Source: Acaryochloris sp. IP29b_bin.176
Lineage (GTDB): Bacteria > Cyanobacteriota > Cyanobacteriia > Thermosynechococcales > Thermosynechococcaceae
NCBI GenBank assembly: GCA_028285315.1
Contig: JANQPU010000014.1
Coordinates: forward strand, 1-59,834
Direction of reading: 5' to 3'
Length of the DNA stretch: 59,834 bases
This document shows positions 8,639 to 18,405 of the stretch, in pieces. Each line of letters opens with the position of its first letter. The first letter of the stretch is position 1. Position numbers and translations under genes: made by a program. The notes under the pieces are model-generated. The model was given only the letters and a program-made list of their open reading frames with translations, was not told the origin of the DNA and did not search any database.

Positions 8639-9274
8639 CTAAGTAGAGGAGGGGTCTTGTTTCAAAGCGGGGTCAGCAAGGATTTGTAATATGGTTTGCT
8701 GCACCAGTGGATGATTCAACATTTGGATATGGTTGACGGGAAGTATCACTGAGCGACTGCAATCATCCAACTGCATCTCGTTTAAGGTGAGAACACCATC
8801 ATTCACCTCGTTGCCAAAAATGCTCCAAGTGCCGCAAGGACCATTGGTTCCCGCAATAATGGTGTGGGGAACGTCTAGCTTAGGCAGTTGCTGAAAAAAG
8901 CTGGGGTCAGCTAAGTTTTGAAAGCACTCGCCTGCCAATGGAGATAAGGGGCTGAAGCGCTGAGCCATCTGAGCAATACGGGGAGATTGATTGGGTGGTC
9001 CTAACAAAATAATTGGGTCAGGATTGAAAGCAGAATGAGGCGGGATGGCAGACCGCACCAACACAGCCCCAAGGGAATGAGCAACGATACCGTACCGAGC
9101 GGGTTCCATCTCCCATAACCGATCTTGCAGACGCTCAATAATTTGAACATAGGATTCCACTCGGGAGGAATAGCCAAACAGCTCTGTGCGATATCCCGCT
9201 TGCTGTAAGTATTGAGACAACCCAAATACGGACAAGGGAGAGCGCCCCAGACCATGAATTAGCAGTACTTTCAT
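8639..9274 (-). CDS. Alpha/beta hydrolase, lipase-like
   Basis: A 211-residue serine hydrolase. MKVLLIHGLGRSPLS at the N-terminus carries the oxyanion HG motif. IVAHSLGAVLVR around residue 65 is the GxSxG-type nucleophile elbow, written here as AHSLG. NDGVLTLNE and the final VNHIQML supply plausible Asp and His residues. The arrangement resembles PGAP1/LipA-like small esterases acting on lipids. It has no signal peptide. It lies 39 bases upstream of the ABC ATPase gene on the same strand, so the three genes from 9274 down to 6831 could be one transcript. Confidence 0.75.
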   Translation of the reverse strand: MKVLLIHGLGRSPLSVFGLSQYLQQAGYRTELFGYSSRVESYVQIIERLQDRLWEMEPARYGIVAHSLGAVLVRSAIPPHSAFNPDPIILLGPPNQSPRIAQMAQRFSPLSPLAGECFQNLADPSFFQQLPKLDVPHTIIAGTNGPCGTWSIFGNEVNDGVLTLNEMQLDDCSRSVILPVNHIQMLNHPLVQQTILQILADPALKQDPSST

Positions 9275-9340
9275 TAGCGATTGGCTTTCATGGAGAATCG
9301 CCTACATCCTCAGGCCTAAAATGCGGCCGATATCGCAGAC

Positions 9341-10426
9341 CTATTCATGAACAAGGGGTACAGGATAACCGTGATCTTCGATAATTTTATCTCGTTTAGC
9401 AGCTTTCAAATCTTCTGCCATCATTTCCTCAACTAGCTCTTCAAAGCTAACTTTAGGAACCCATTTGAGTTTCTCCTTGGCTTTCTCAGGACTGCCTAGT
9501 AAGGTATCGACTTCTGTCGGGCGATAGTAACGGGGATCTACGGCAACAATACAGTTTCCGTCCTGGTCGTAGCCTTTTTCGTCTATTCCTTCCCCTTCCC
9601 ATCGAATCTCGATACCCACTTTCTGACAGGCAATGGTGACAAAATGACGAACACTATATTGGCGACCAGTGGCGATGACAAAATCCTCGGGCTGGTCTTG
9701 TTGCAGCATCATCCACTGCATTTCGACATAATCTCGCGCATGTCCCCAATCTCGAAGAGAATCCATGTTCCCAAGGAACAAGCATTTCTGTTTGCCGAGA
9801 TAAATCCGTGCGATCGCGCGAGTAATTTTCCGCGTCACAAAGGTTTCACCCCGTAACGGCGACTCATGGTTAAACAAAATTCCATTACAGGCATACATAC
9901 CATAGGCCTCTCGGTAATTAACCGTAATCCAATAGGCATAGAGTTTTGCAACTGCGTAGGGAGAGCGCGGGTAAAATGGCGTTTTCTCAGTTTGGGGCAC
10001 CTCTTGCACTAAACCATACAGTTCAGAGGTAGAGGCTTGATAGAACTTTGTTTTTTTCTCTAACCCTAAGATGCGAATGGCCTCCAAAAATCTTAAGGTA
10101 CCAATACCATCAACATTGGCTGTATATTCGGGAGTTTCAAAAGAAACGGCCACATGGCTTTGAGCTGCCAAGTTATAAATTTCATCCGGTTGCACTTGTT
10201 GGACAATCCGAATGAGATTGGTCGAATCTGTTAGATCACCATAATGCAGGAAAAAGCGTCGATCCGTTTCATGAGGGTCTTGATACAAGTGATCGATGCG
10301 ATCGGTATTGAAGAGAGAAGCGCGTCTTTTAATCCCATGAACGTGGTAGCCTTTGACCAATAAAAGCTCTGCTAAATAGGCTCCATCTTGACCAGTAATG
10401 CCAGTGATGAGGGCAACTTTTGTCAT
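9341..10426 (-). CDS. gmd: GDP-mannose 4,6-dehydratase
   Basis: A 361-residue extended short-chain dehydrogenase that converts GDP-mannose to GDP-4-keto-6-deoxymannose, the precursor of GDP-fucose, GDP-rhamnose and related sugars. [17 protein letters not shown] at the N-terminus is the NADP-binding glycine motif. The catalytic pair is YAVAK, preceded by [25 protein letters not shown] is the signature segment specific to Gmd. A partner GDP-fucose synthase gene (fcl) is not adjacent. The product is a likely donor for the polysaccharide genes found from 29 kb on, together with the mannose-phosphate cupin at 15788. Confidence 0.94.
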   Translation of the reverse strand: MTKVALITGITGQDGAYLAELLLVKGYHVHGIKRRASLFNTDRIDHLYQDPHETDRRFFLHYGDLTDSTNLIRIVQQVQPDEIYNLAAQSHVAVSFETPEYTANVDGIGTLRFLEAIRILGLEKKTKFYQASTSELYGLVQEVPQTEKTPFYPRSPYAVAKLYAYWITVNYREAYGMYACNGILFNHESPLRGETFVTRKITRAIARIYLGKQKCLFLGNMDSLRDWGHARDYVEMQWMMLQQDQPEDFVIATGRQYSVRHFVTIACQKVGIEIRWEGEGIDEKGYDQDGNCIVAVDPRYYRPTEVDTLLGSPEKAKEKLKWVPKVSFEELVEEMMAEDLKAAKRDKIIEDHGYPVPLVHE

Positions 10427-10519
10427 GAAATTTATCCTATGTATGATTAACCGTGCTGCAAATACTAATGAATGGCGTTGATCCCATAGCCAACTGCATT
10501 TAGGGATTCATTCCTTCTG

Positions 10520-11683
10520 TTAATCGGTATTCTGGAGAACTGTGTTTCGATAGTAATGCTGCAAAATTTGCTGGTAAGTCTTCCCTTGCTGGGCTAATGC
10601 CAAGGCTCCCCACTGACTCATCCCTAAACCATGCCCATGGCCCCGACCGTTAATTGTGAACCCAGGAGGGGTACCCGGTACAGATTGGGCTTGACTAGCC
10701 ACGAGGTCGGATTGAGGCGTCACCTGGAATAAGGTGCTTTTTAATTTGAGGGTTCGGCGGAACTCACGCCCTTTCATCATTTTTGTTCCTCGTTCCCCTA
10801 GAATCTTGATGGCTTTGACGCGGCCATGGGCCGTGGTTCCCTGAGGGGTCATTGAAATGATATTACCCAGTCCAGGGAGTCTTTGTATCAGTTGCGCTTG
10901 CGAAAAGTTCACCGACCATTGAAAGTTGGGAGCCTCTTGGTCAAAATCGGGGACTCCTCTTAAATAGGGAATAACCCCACTGAAGACTTGTTCAGAATTT
11001 TCAGTGTGACCGCCAGAATTGGCATGGAACAAGGCTTCAACCACATTACCTTGATAGGTCAACACTTGTCCGGCAGTGGCTCTAACGGCTGCTCGGGTAC
11101 TCTCCGCCTCACCATCGATGCCACCATAAACTTGGTCCTTGGTGGTATTGACCAAATCATAGAGAGGGTTTTTCTGCTTGCCTCGTCGATACAGGGCAAA
11201 CGATCGCGCCGCCACGGCTTGGGCCTTCAATGCTTCCTGCGGCCATGTCCTGGGCATTTCTTTGCCAATCACTCCCGCTAAATAGTCTTCCAAGTCAATT
11301 TCATTAATCACCATGATGCCTTGGGCTGTCGTGATTAATCTGACTTGTCCTCGATACCAGCGATCTTGGATATAGACGAAACCATGGTCAGACGGTTCAA
11401 TGGAAAGCTGCCAGCCTTTTTTGCCAAAAAAGGTGACTGCCTCTGGAGTAGATTTAGCGAAAAAGCCTTCTAAGGCAGGTAACGTTCCTAAAGCAGTGCC
11501 TTGCCCGTTGACAATAGTGGCGGGAGTCGAACTACCGATGACGACATCTTCTTGTCCTTTCAATAACGAGACGCGCAGCTCTAATGCGATCGCAGGACTG
11601 GCGATTAAAGATAACAGCAGGGACAGGCATCCCATGCGGAACGACAGATAGCGATGAAGTTTCAAATGTAACGCCGACAGCAT
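10520..11683 (-). CDS. SpoIID/LytB domain secreted protein
   Basis: About 387 residues with a Sec signal peptide: the basic stretch MLSALHLKLHRYLSFRM precedes the hydrophobic CLSLLLSLIASPAIA and a likely cleavage site before LELRV. The SpoIID domain follows, with the conserved EDYLAGVIGKEMP, AVAARSFAL, FHANSGGHTE and GRGHGHGLGMSQWGA motifs. SpoIID of Bacillus is a lytic transglycosylase acting on denuded peptidoglycan. Cyanobacterial homologues are thought to act on the cell wall, but this is inference. A GTG start 27 codons further upstream is possible, but it would put extra residues before a good signal peptide, so I prefer the ATG at 11683. Confidence 0.85.
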   Translation of the reverse strand: MLSALHLKLHRYLSFRMGCLSLLLSLIASPAIALELRVSLLKGQEDVVIGSSTPATIVNGQGTALGTLPALEGFFAKSTPEAVTFFGKKGWQLSIEPSDHGFVYIQDRWYRGQVRLITTAQGIMVINEIDLEDYLAGVIGKEMPRTWPQEALKAQAVAARSFALYRRGKQKNPLYDLVNTTKDQVYGGIDGEAESTRAAVRATAGQVLTYQGNVVEALFHANSGGHTENSEQVFSGVIPYLRGVPDFDQEAPNFQWSVNFSQAQLIQRLPGLGNIISMTPQGTTAHGRVKAIKILGERGTKMMKGREFRRTLKLKSTLFQVTPQSDLVASQAQSVPGTPPGFTINGRGHGHGLGMSQWGALALAQQGKTYQQILQHYYRNTVLQNTD

Positions 11684-12105
11684 AGGCCAATAATGAACTG
11701 AGGAATTGAGCAATAGTGAAAAAAGGAACGGCACTGAAAAACGAGTGTTTAATCCCCCTTGCACTCACAGAAGTTTGACATCCTTCGGGTCTTAACCTGC
11801 ATGATTTTATGACAGCCTGACGGACAGGTAAAGTCAAAATATTTTGATACAAAGAGGAAAACACTTCGATTCATGACAGCCTATAGCAGGAAAAGTTGCA
11901 CTTTAGCCCGTAATCCTCAACTTCTCTTGCAAACTATAGACTCTAAAGTTGAATACCCAACCCTCTGAGCTTAGGGATTTATCAATGAATAGAAATTTAG
12001 GTGTGTCCCGAAAAATTTAAAGGACATCCTCTCTCAGTCGCTTGATAACGGTTATTTAAGGACTTGTGAACAGAGGGGCCGTGAGCTGCTGCTTATGCAA
12101 AGACA
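11684..12105. other. Intergenic region, no gene seen
   Basis: This stretch lies upstream of the SpoIID gene and downstream of the DUF1997 gene, both on the minus strand. Open frames here are short and lack ribosome binding sites. It presumably holds the SpoIID promoter; no convincing element could be picked by eye. Confidence 0.5.
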
Positions 12106-12801
12106 TTAGGGGTAGCTGATGCCATGGGTTTCATGAAAATCACTCTGCACCTTTTTGGTAAGACGTTGGGATATTTGTCGAACAATTTGTTGCAGCAACT
12201 TGTCTCCTGCTGCTTGAATAACCTTGCGAGGAAGACGAAGAATAAATTGAGGAAATACAATAGCAACGTCTAACGCCAAATCCCATTCAACAGAGGTTTT
12301 AGGAGAGGAGGATGGCTTAGCTTCAGCATCAGAGGTATCGACAAGATACATCGCAGCTTGAAAGTCAACTTGATAGCAGTGGTCAAATTTGTGCTGTAAA
12401 GGGATGGTCGTAATTCGATAGACTCCCTCCTCTTGAGGCAATAGTCGTAAGCCAATTTGCGGTTCCACTTCAAACCCGAAGGAACCATAACGGCCCAAAG
12501 AGAGAATATAGCCATTACTCTCAACTAGCTCAGCTTTCATGGGGTGAGCGCACCGACAGAACCAGCCTTGATGAGCATCTAAATACGCCATGACAGTGGC
12601 TTTATCAGCATGTAAGTCCATTTGCCCCTTGAACTGATTGTTGAAATGGAGTGCTTGAGAACATCCCGTTTCCAGCTCGGGATGAGTGACTGAGACAAAC
12701 TGAACAAACCTTGATGATGAGTCTGGTTGGCTGAAACATCCTACTTCAGGACATGGAACAAGTTGCTTTTCTATACCTTGCTGAGTGTTGGATGATTGCA
12801 T
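12106..12801 (-). CDS. DUF1997 family protein
   Basis: About 231 residues. The region from about residue 45 on (VQFVSVTHPELE, LHFNNQFKGQMDLHADKATVMAYLDAHQGWF) matches the DUF1997 family found throughout cyanobacteria and in plastid-bearing eukaryotes. Its function is not established, though it has a lipid-binding START-like feel. No signal peptide is present. I choose the ATG at 12801, preceded by an AGGTAGG-like Shine-Dalgarno sequence; the frame could extend 26 codons to a TTG at 12879, which is less likely. Confidence 0.75.
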   Translation of the reverse strand: MQSSNTQQGIEKQLVPCPEVGCFSQPDSSSRFVQFVSVTHPELETGCSQALHFNNQFKGQMDLHADKATVMAYLDAHQGWFCRCAHPMKAELVESNGYILSLGRYGSFGFEVEPQIGLRLLPQEEGVYRITTIPLQHKFDHCYQVDFQAAMYLVDTSDAEAKPSSSPKTSVEWDLALDVAIVFPQFILRLPRKVIQAAGDKLLQQIVRQISQRLTKKVQSDFHETHGISYP

Positions 12802-13171
12802 CTGCCTACCTATGACTCCGTCTTTAAAACCCTCATTTCTAGGATCGACCAGTTCCACACAAATTTCGACAGTCGTCAAAAAATTATTTCATAGAATTTT
12901 AGTGCAGCTTCTGAAGAAGAAACATTCGAACCCAGGAGAGGGTCTCAATGCTTACTGGTCATCTTTAATTCTACGAATCATTAAAGAATATGGTCTACAT
13001 CCAAATCAGTGAGTTTGATCACCTAGCAACTGCTGTTTGCGGAAAAATTGATGGCAATAATGCCTCTACTTGCGCGACCTCAACTTGGCATAGGTGTAGA
13101 TATAGGTAATATCGTATATAGCCTGCGTTCATTAATTAACTGTTTATTTTGTCACTGAGCTGAGGAAAATC
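12802..13171. other. Divergent intergenic region
   Basis: About 370 bases separate the divergent DUF1997 gene and the small secreted-protein gene at 13172, so both promoters should lie here. A TATA-rich stretch (GTATATAGC near 13115) could be a -10 region for the plus-strand gene. No other structure was recognised. Confidence 0.4.
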
Positions 13172-13543
13172 ATGAATATGCGTCTGATTAGCTTCCAACT
13201 CTCTACTGCTGCAATGGTGGGTGTCCTAACCTGCTTCGTATCCCATCCGACCATGGCTCAGTCCTCACAAACCTCAAATCCATTGCAAGATCTGCAATTA
13301 GAAGATCCCAATGCTCCTGATCAGGTGTTTACCAATAGAGGAGGAACAGGATCTTTACTCAATTTACTCAATCGCTTGCAACAAGTGAATAGCCGCTCCA
13401 GTAGTGAATTTGCAGAAGATCAATCTGCTAATTTTGACTCTGCTGTTGATGCCTTTCGTAAAAAACAACAGAAACAATTAGGTGTTCCTGTTCCTCCTCA
13501 GGCTGCTCCTGAGTCTGTGGACACGGACGCAGCAACACCTTAA
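13172..13543 (+). CDS. Small secreted protein of unknown function
   Basis: A 123-residue protein. A signal peptide is clear: MNMRLISFQLSTAAMVGVLTC and the following residues end at a likely Ala-x-Ala-type cut after TMAQ. The mature part is Ser/Gln/Asp-rich with a short conserved-looking segment (DAFRKKQQKQLGVP) and a Pro/Ala-rich tail. It is probably periplasmic. GAGGAAA lies about 7 bases before the ATG. I do not recognise the family; similar short periplasmic proteins are widespread in cyanobacteria. The next gene, also secreted, starts about 95 bases downstream. Confidence 0.65.
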   Translation: MNMRLISFQLSTAAMVGVLTCFVSHPTMAQSSQTSNPLQDLQLEDPNAPDQVFTNRGGTGSLLNLLNRLQQVNSRSSSEFAEDQSANFDSAVDAFRKKQQKQLGVPVPPQAAPESVDTDAATP

Positions 13544-13638
13544 GGACTATTTCGAACCAGAATCTTTGTCCTGTCTCCTGGGTATCTTGGGTAAATAGGT
13601 TTTTGTTTCTTGTACTTTAAATTCTCAAATCTACAATT

Positions 13639-15432
13639 TTGTTTTACCTCCCCTCCATCTTGATGCTTGGTCCTGGTGTACTAGCGGTTACTCCTGCAGC
13701 ACAAACAGCCGCCAGTCAACCTATTGTTCAGGTTGCAAGTAACAATATTCATCAGGGCAATCAAATTCAACTCAATGGCCGTACCTACCCAGTTACTTGG
13801 ACACAATGGCAAAATCCGGGTCAGTCCACTCTGTCTACAGGGATTAGCGATAGTGGTTTGAATCGTCGGTTTGGAGTGGATTTAACTAGCTCGAATGATT
13901 TTCGGCAACAGCTTGTGCAATGGTTTACCCCCAAACCAATTGCCTTAACCACCCGGTTTAGTGAAAATGGGGCCTATCGATATCTCGATATTTCGGCCTT
14001 GGCTCGATCGGTCAACTGGCAGATTCAACCCCAGGGCAATGTTCTCAAGATTCAATCGCCTCCTTCAAAAATTGGCCAGATTCGGTCTGGGCGGCAGCCA
14101 TGGGGACACCGTTTAGTCATTGATCTGGATCAGCCCACCCCTTGGCAACTGGAGAGGTTAACCAACAGTCGAACAGGTAAAAAAGATCGTGAATTTATCC
14201 TGTCCGTAGATGCAACTGCCTCAGCTAGGTTGGGTACAGCTTGGAAATTTCCTGCCCGGTCTGCATTAAAGTCTCTGAAGGTTACTCGAAAGGCAGGAAG
14301 AACGCTCTTGAGTGGAGTAATGGCAGGAACGATGCGTCCTCGTGTGTGGATGTTAACCAATCCAAATCGACTGGTGATCGATATTAAGGCCGGAGTTCCT
14401 GAACAACGGAGTATCCTTTGGGCACCTGGAATTCTCAGACAGGAGCGGGTCATTGCTTTAGGAAACAGACAATATCCAGTCACTTGGTTAGCTTTAAGTC
14501 CGCAAACACCAGGGCTGAAACTCCAGCCAATTTGGGGCAGTCCGAATGCTCTAGTGGGAATTCATCCCCTTCTATCAATGGCCAAAGGAACACAGGTTGC
14601 TGCCGCGATTAATGCAGGTTTTTTTAATCGAAAAAATAAAACACCCCTGGGAGCCATTCGTCAGAATGGTCAATGGATTTCGAGCCCAATTTTAAATCGA
14701 GGCGTGGTGGCTTGGAATCAGCAGGGCCAGTTCCAAATGGGACGCTTAAACTTGCAGCAAACTCTCAGTAACTCTGGGGGACAGCGGTTGTCGATCGTAT
14801 CGTTAGATAGTGGTTATCCCCAAAAAGGAATTGCTCGATACACACCGACTTGGGGACCGACTTATACTCCGATCCTTAAAACAGAAAAGATCATTACTGT
14901 GGTTGAGAATCGGGTGGTCTCCGAGCAGGTCAGTACGAGCGCCAAATCCTTTGCTATTCCTAAAAATGGCTACTTACTGGTTTTGCGGTCTTTCGATGTC
15001 AGAGGGGCATTGTCTCCTGGAACCCAACTCCAAGTTCAGGCTTCAACGACCCCTGCTAGCTTTAATGCTTTTCCCAATATTGTCGGGGCAGGGCCATTGT
15101 TGGTGAGCAACGGCCAGGTAGTACTGAATGCTAAGGCTGAACAATTTCGCCCTCCCTTCGATACTCAAGCAGCCCCTCGTAGCGGGATTGGGCAAACGGC
15201 GGATGGCACTATTTTGCTAGCAGCAGTTCATAACCGCATGGGTGGTCCTGGCCCAACCTTGAAAGAATGGGCATTCATTATGCAGCGTTTGGGGGCAGTG
15301 AATGCGTTAAATTTGGATGGGGGAAGTTCGACCAGTTTATACCTGGGTGGTCAACTATTGGATCGGCATCCTGTGACAGCAGCGCGCGTTCAAAATGGTA
15401 TTGGGGTGTTTTGGCAGCCCAATGCAAGATGA
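13639..15432 (+). CDS. Secreted phosphodiester glycosidase-like (NAGPA/DUF2233) protein
   Basis: About 597 residues. The C-terminal half carries the NAGPA-type domain: AAINAGFFN, PRSGIGQTADGTILLAAV and the hallmark NLDGGSSTSLY. That domain occurs in N-acetylglucosamine-1-phosphodiester glycosidase and bacterial wall or exopolysaccharide enzymes. The N-terminal half contains an AMIN-like beta domain (RLVIDLDQPTPW, RLVIDIKAG), which in other proteins targets the cell envelope. The start shown is a TTG opening a hydrophobic, signal-like segment (MFYLPSILMLGPGVLAV). An ATG eight codons later is the alternative, and a TAA closes the frame just upstream. The true start is therefore uncertain, while the body of the gene is firm. 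Confidence 0.82.
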   Translation: MFYLPSILMLGPGVLAVTPAAQTAASQPIVQVASNNIHQGNQIQLNGRTYPVTWTQWQNPGQSTLSTGISDSGLNRRFGVDLTSSNDFRQQLVQWFTPKPIALTTRFSENGAYRYLDISALARSVNWQIQPQGNVLKIQSPPSKIGQIRSGRQPWGHRLVIDLDQPTPWQLERLTNSRTGKKDREFILSVDATASARLGTAWKFPARSALKSLKVTRKAGRTLLSGVMAGTMRPRVWMLTNPNRLVIDIKAGVPEQRSILWAPGILRQERVIALGNRQYPVTWLALSPQTPGLKLQPIWGSPNALVGIHPLLSMAKGTQVAAAINAGFFNRKNKTPLGAIRQNGQWISSPILNRGVVAWNQQGQFQMGRLNLQQTLSNSGGQRLSIVSLDSGYPQKGIARYTPTWGPTYTPILKTEKIITVVENRVVSEQVSTSAKSFAIPKNGYLLVLRSFDVRGALSPGTQLQVQASTTPASFNAFPNIVGAGPLLVSNGQVVLNAKAEQFRPPFDTQAAPRSGIGQTADGTILLAAVHNRMGGPGPTLKEWAFIMQRLGAVNALNLDGGSSTSLYLGGQLLDRHPVTAARVQNGIGVFWQPNAR

Positions 15433-15787
15433 TTTGCCGAACTCTATTTCTTGGGTTAGATTGTTCGAAGCTGACTGTTTGTCAATCGTTTTATTTTGAG
15501 TAGGGTTTGCACTAAAGATTAACCCCTGAGAGCACACTTTTATCACTTAACTTTATTCGAGCTAAGTGTGAATAAATGTTCGCTTATATGAATTGACCTT
15601 TATTGGTGATGAAGATCACCTAAAGAGAATCCTCTGATTGCTTAAATCATAATGATGTGCATGGAACTCTCAAGCACATTCGATTAGTTTAATCCTAGGC
15701 AATGTGGGATTTGGGCTTTGGTCTTGTCCTAATTCAGCAATTGTCTACTAATATCGACGGGAAAACCTATTGAGGTAAGTAGGAACT
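15433..15787. other. Intergenic region, promoter of the cupin gene
   Basis: About 355 bases with no convincing gene. A small perfect hairpin, GGTGAT-GAAG-ATCACC, lies at 15605-15620. The remainder is AT-rich and likely holds the promoter of the gene at 15788. Confidence 0.4.
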
Positions 15788-16186
15788 GTGGTCCAAACTC
15801 AACCATCCAATCTATTAGCAGCCCCTGTGTCTGCTCACCAAGGTGTTGCTGCAACTGAACTGCGACCTTGGGGATCTTTTACTATTTTGGAAGAAGGCCA
15901 AGGCTATAAGATCAAGCGAATTGAGGTTAAACCTGGGCACCGTTTAAGTTTGCAGATGCATCATCATCGCAGTGAGCATTGGATTGTCATTGCAGGCATT
16001 GCCAAAGTTGTGCGAGGGGATGAAGATCTGATGCTGAGCGCAAATGAGTCTACCTACGTTCCTCGGTTTACACAACATCGGCTTGAGAATCCTGGCATGG
16101 TGCCTTTGGTCTTGATTGAGGTTCAAAACGGCGAGTATTTAGGCGAAGATGATATTGTGCGCTTTGATGATGATTACGCACGATAG
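15788..16186 (+). CDS. Mannose-6-phosphate isomerase-type cupin protein
   Basis: A 132-residue single-domain cupin equal to the C-terminal part of bifunctional ManC/type II phosphomannose isomerases. RPWGSFTILEE opens the domain. KPGHRLSLQMHHHRSEHWIVIAG holds the metal-binding His residues, and FTQHRLENPG the later His. It interconverts mannose-6-phosphate and fructose-6-phosphate or modulates that step, feeding GDP-mannose and thus the gmd product at 9341. The start is a GTG with AGTAGGA just upstream. Stand-alone cupins of this type are common in cyanobacteria. The following IscA-type gene is only 29 bases away and may be cotranscribed. Confidence 0.85.
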   Translation: MVQTQPSNLLAAPVSAHQGVAATELRPWGSFTILEEGQGYKIKRIEVKPGHRLSLQMHHHRSEHWIVIAGIAKVVRGDEDLMLSANESTYVPRFTQHRLENPGMVPLVLIEVQNGEYLGEDDIVRFDDDYAR

Positions 16187-16215
16187 TCCTTTGTGCTTAG
16201 AACACTCTGCTCATT

Positions 16216-16545
16216 ATGATTCAACTCAGCTCCACTGCCATTGGTGAATTAAAGCGTCTCCAGAAGAAGCATTTGCCTAATGGCAAGCTACGTATTGAGG
16301 TTGATGCCAGTGGCTGTAAAGGGCTGGCTTACCAAATGCAGTTTGCTCGATCCCCACAACCTGGTGATCAAGTGTTTGACTGTGAGGATATACAAGTGGT
16401 AGTTGATAGCACTAGCGTGAAATATATTACTGGTTTAACTCTGGACTATACGGAGGATCTGATGGGTGGAGGGTTTCGCTTCTATAACCCGAATGCCGTT
16501 GAAACCTGTAGTTGCGGCCACTCCTTTGCCATTGCCAGCCACTAG
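16216..16545 (+). CDS. HesB/IscA/ErpA-family iron-sulfur cluster assembly protein
   Basis: A 109-residue A-type Fe-S carrier. The three conserved Cys are present: one in ASGCKGLAYQM near residue 35, and the pair in ETCSCGHSF near residue 100. IQLSSTAIGELKRL opens the fold, and GGGFRFYNPNA precedes the Cys pair as in the family. It likely binds iron or a 2Fe-2S cluster and passes it to apoproteins. It lies directly downstream of the cupin gene and ends at a strong bidirectional hairpin. Confidence 0.9.
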   Translation: MIQLSSTAIGELKRLQKKHLPNGKLRIEVDASGCKGLAYQMQFARSPQPGDQVFDCEDIQVVVDSTSVKYITGLTLDYTEDLMGGGFRFYNPNAVETCSCGHSFAIASH

Positions 16546-16569
16546 GTGGGCTGCTATAGCCTGACTCTC

Positions 16570-16612
16570 AAATATTTCCCAGCCGCAATTTATTCGCGGC
16601 TGGGAAATATTT
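16570..16612. terminator. Bidirectional rho-independent terminator
   Basis: A perfect 17-base inverted repeat: AAATATTTCCCAGCCGC at 16570-16586 pairs with its complement at 16596-16612 around a nine-base loop. The GC-rich core is flanked by A-rich and T-rich arms, so it works as a terminator in both directions. It sits exactly between the convergent IscA-type and TPR genes. Confidence 0.88.
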
Positions 16613-16617
16613 AAGGT

Positions 16618-17544
16618 TTATTCGGTGGGAATAGGCGCTGAATCGGGAGAAGGTTGAGGGTTTGAACTGGAGGGGGGCTGTGAATTTGAACTCGGAGGTG
16701 CTGAAGCAGGTTCTTCTTGGGCAGCCGCTTTAATCTGATCTTTATACTGGCCAGGAGCTAATTTTTCAGCTGTGTTAAATAGAATGCCAGCTTCTTTTAT
16801 TTTTCCTTGCTCTCGTAGGAGGATTGCTTTGGCAAAGACAGGGCGAAAATCGTTTGGATCACTGGCGATGAGCTTATCATATACCTCAAGTGCTTGATCG
16901 AGCTGCTTTTGAGTGACGTAGACCTGCCCTAGGAGGAGTCTGACGGCGCTTTCATTAATGCTGTTTGGCTTAACTTGATTGGCCTGGGGAGCATTTTTAA
17001 GGGTTGTCTGTAGGAGGTCAGTGGCTGCTGATGGCCGTTGCTGCTCTACCAACAGATTGACAAAGCCTTGGAGAGCATCCATGTTGCCAGGCTGTGTCGC
17101 TAAAATACTCCGATAGGTTTGAGCTGCGCTTTCTCTCTGACCTGTTTTTTGTAGGGTTTGGGCTAAGAGGACTTTGTATTGGGTTTGCTCTGGATTCAGC
17201 TCAACTAGCTTTTCTAAGGGCTTAATCAGGTCTTTCTCTGTCTTTAGACCGATTTTAATCATTTGGGAACGGGCCTCGGCGAGCCCAAGCAAGGCGTCTG
17301 AATTATCTGGTTCTTTCTCTAAAATCTGCAAGTAACCGTTTTCAAGATCTTGTAGGTTCTTTTTCTCGGTTTCTGATACAGCAGGTGGAGTAGGCGTTGT
17401 ACCTGGGGTAGGAACAGTGGGAGAAGGAGAAGGGCGGGAGCTAATAATGCTGTCGAAAATAGATCCGAAGGAAAACCCGAATAGGGCAACAACGGCAACA
17501 ACAACGAAAAGCCAAATAAACCAGCGATTAGACTTTTTTTGCAC
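16618..17544 (-). CDS. Membrane-anchored tetratricopeptide-repeat protein
   Basis: A 308-residue protein. An N-terminal membrane segment follows a KK-rich start (about residues 8-27, WFIWLFVVVAVVALFGFSF). A Ser/Pro/Thr linker comes next, and then about five or six TPR-like helical repeats, for example SDALLGLAEARSQM, YKVLLAQTLQKTGQRESAAQTYRSIL and LDQALEVYDKLIASDPNDFRPVFAKAILLREQGK. The tail is Ser/Pro/Gln-rich. The TPR part probably faces the periplasm and acts as a protein-interaction scaffold; partners are unknown. It converges on the IscA-type gene across a strong terminator. Confidence 0.82.
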   Translation of the reverse strand: MQKKSNRWFIWLFVVVAVVALFGFSFGSIFDSIISSRPSPSPTVPTPGTTPTPPAVSETEKKNLQDLENGYLQILEKEPDNSDALLGLAEARSQMIKIGLKTEKDLIKPLEKLVELNPEQTQYKVLLAQTLQKTGQRESAAQTYRSILATQPGNMDALQGFVNLLVEQQRPSAATDLLQTTLKNAPQANQVKPNSINESAVRLLLGQVYVTQKQLDQALEVYDKLIASDPNDFRPVFAKAILLREQGKIKEAGILFNTAEKLAPGQYKDQIKAAAQEEPASAPPSSNSQPPSSSNPQPSPDSAPIPTE

Positions 17545-17707
17545 GGGTGGTGGTTGAACTCTCTAGCTATTATCAAGGATGGTGCTTGTATTGCAGCTTA
17601 TCTCAAAGTATGAAACTTCGGAGCGCAAAGCAGTATTCGAAACGTGTTACTCCAATGAGTAGAGCTTAGGGAAGGAGCTAGAAAATCTGTAAGGGCAATA
17701 GCTGAGC

Positions 17708-18298
17708 ATGATGACTAAGGATAATAAACAACGCCTAATTTTGGTGACCGGACCAGCGCGCTCCGGTAAGAGTGAGTGGGCTGAACGCCTTGCTACTCAG
17801 TCTACTTTGCAAGTAATCTATGTGGCGACAGCAGCTGACTGCCCTGAGGACAATGAATGGCAGGCCCGCATCCAAGCGCATCAGCAACGGCGTCCCCTTG
17901 AATGGCAGACCTTACATGTACCGATGGATTTGGCTGGAACCATTCAAGCACAGCCTGAGGCGGTCTGTTTATTGCTGGACTCTTTAGGCACGTGGTTAGC
18001 GAATGTTTTAGAGCAGGACACTGCCATGTGGGCCGATACCCTTCAGCAATTGTTGACAACACTAGCGCAAGCAGAGTGCCAAATTATTGTGGTGGGAGAA
18101 GAAGCAGGCTGGGGAGTAGTACCAGCGTATCCTTTGGGGCGAGTCTTTCGCGATCGCATGGGCGAATTACTTCGTCAGATTGGTGCGATCGCAGATCAAG
18201 TTTACCTAGTGTCAGCAGGCTATGCGGTAAATCTTAAAGCTTTAGGGACTTATGTTCCCCCCTCAATATCTCTCAAGCATCCTGAAAGAGATGGGTAG
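17708..18298 (+). CDS. cobU: Adenosylcobinamide kinase / adenosylcobinamide-phosphate guanylyltransferase
   Basis: A 196-residue CobU/CobP-family protein for late (pseudo)cobalamin nucleotide-loop assembly. LILVTGPARSGKSEWAE gives the P-loop at about residues 15-22. Next come VIYVATA and an early RIQAHQQRRP segment, where the GMP-accepting His of the guanylyltransferase lies. Then comes LLLDSLGTWLANVL, and GWGVVPAYPLGRVFRDRMG is the conserved C-terminal motif. The length fits the family (about 180 residues). It starts with two Met codons, so the start could be the second ATG. No other cob genes are adjacent, as is often the case in cyanobacteria. Confidence 0.92.
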   Translation: MMTKDNKQRLILVTGPARSGKSEWAERLATQSTLQVIYVATAADCPEDNEWQARIQAHQQRRPLEWQTLHVPMDLAGTIQAQPEAVCLLLDSLGTWLANVLEQDTAMWADTLQQLLTTLAQAECQIIVVGEEAGWGVVPAYPLGRVFRDRMGELLRQIGAIADQVYLVSAGYAVNLKALGTYVPPSISLKHPERDG

Positions 18299-18405
18299 TA
18301 GGGTTTTGGGGCATTTTTAAGTCCGTCTAGAGGTGGATGCAGCTAACCTAAAATTTAAGTTAGAGTCACCCTATCAGTCAGATACCCAGAGGGTGTTCGA
18401 ATATT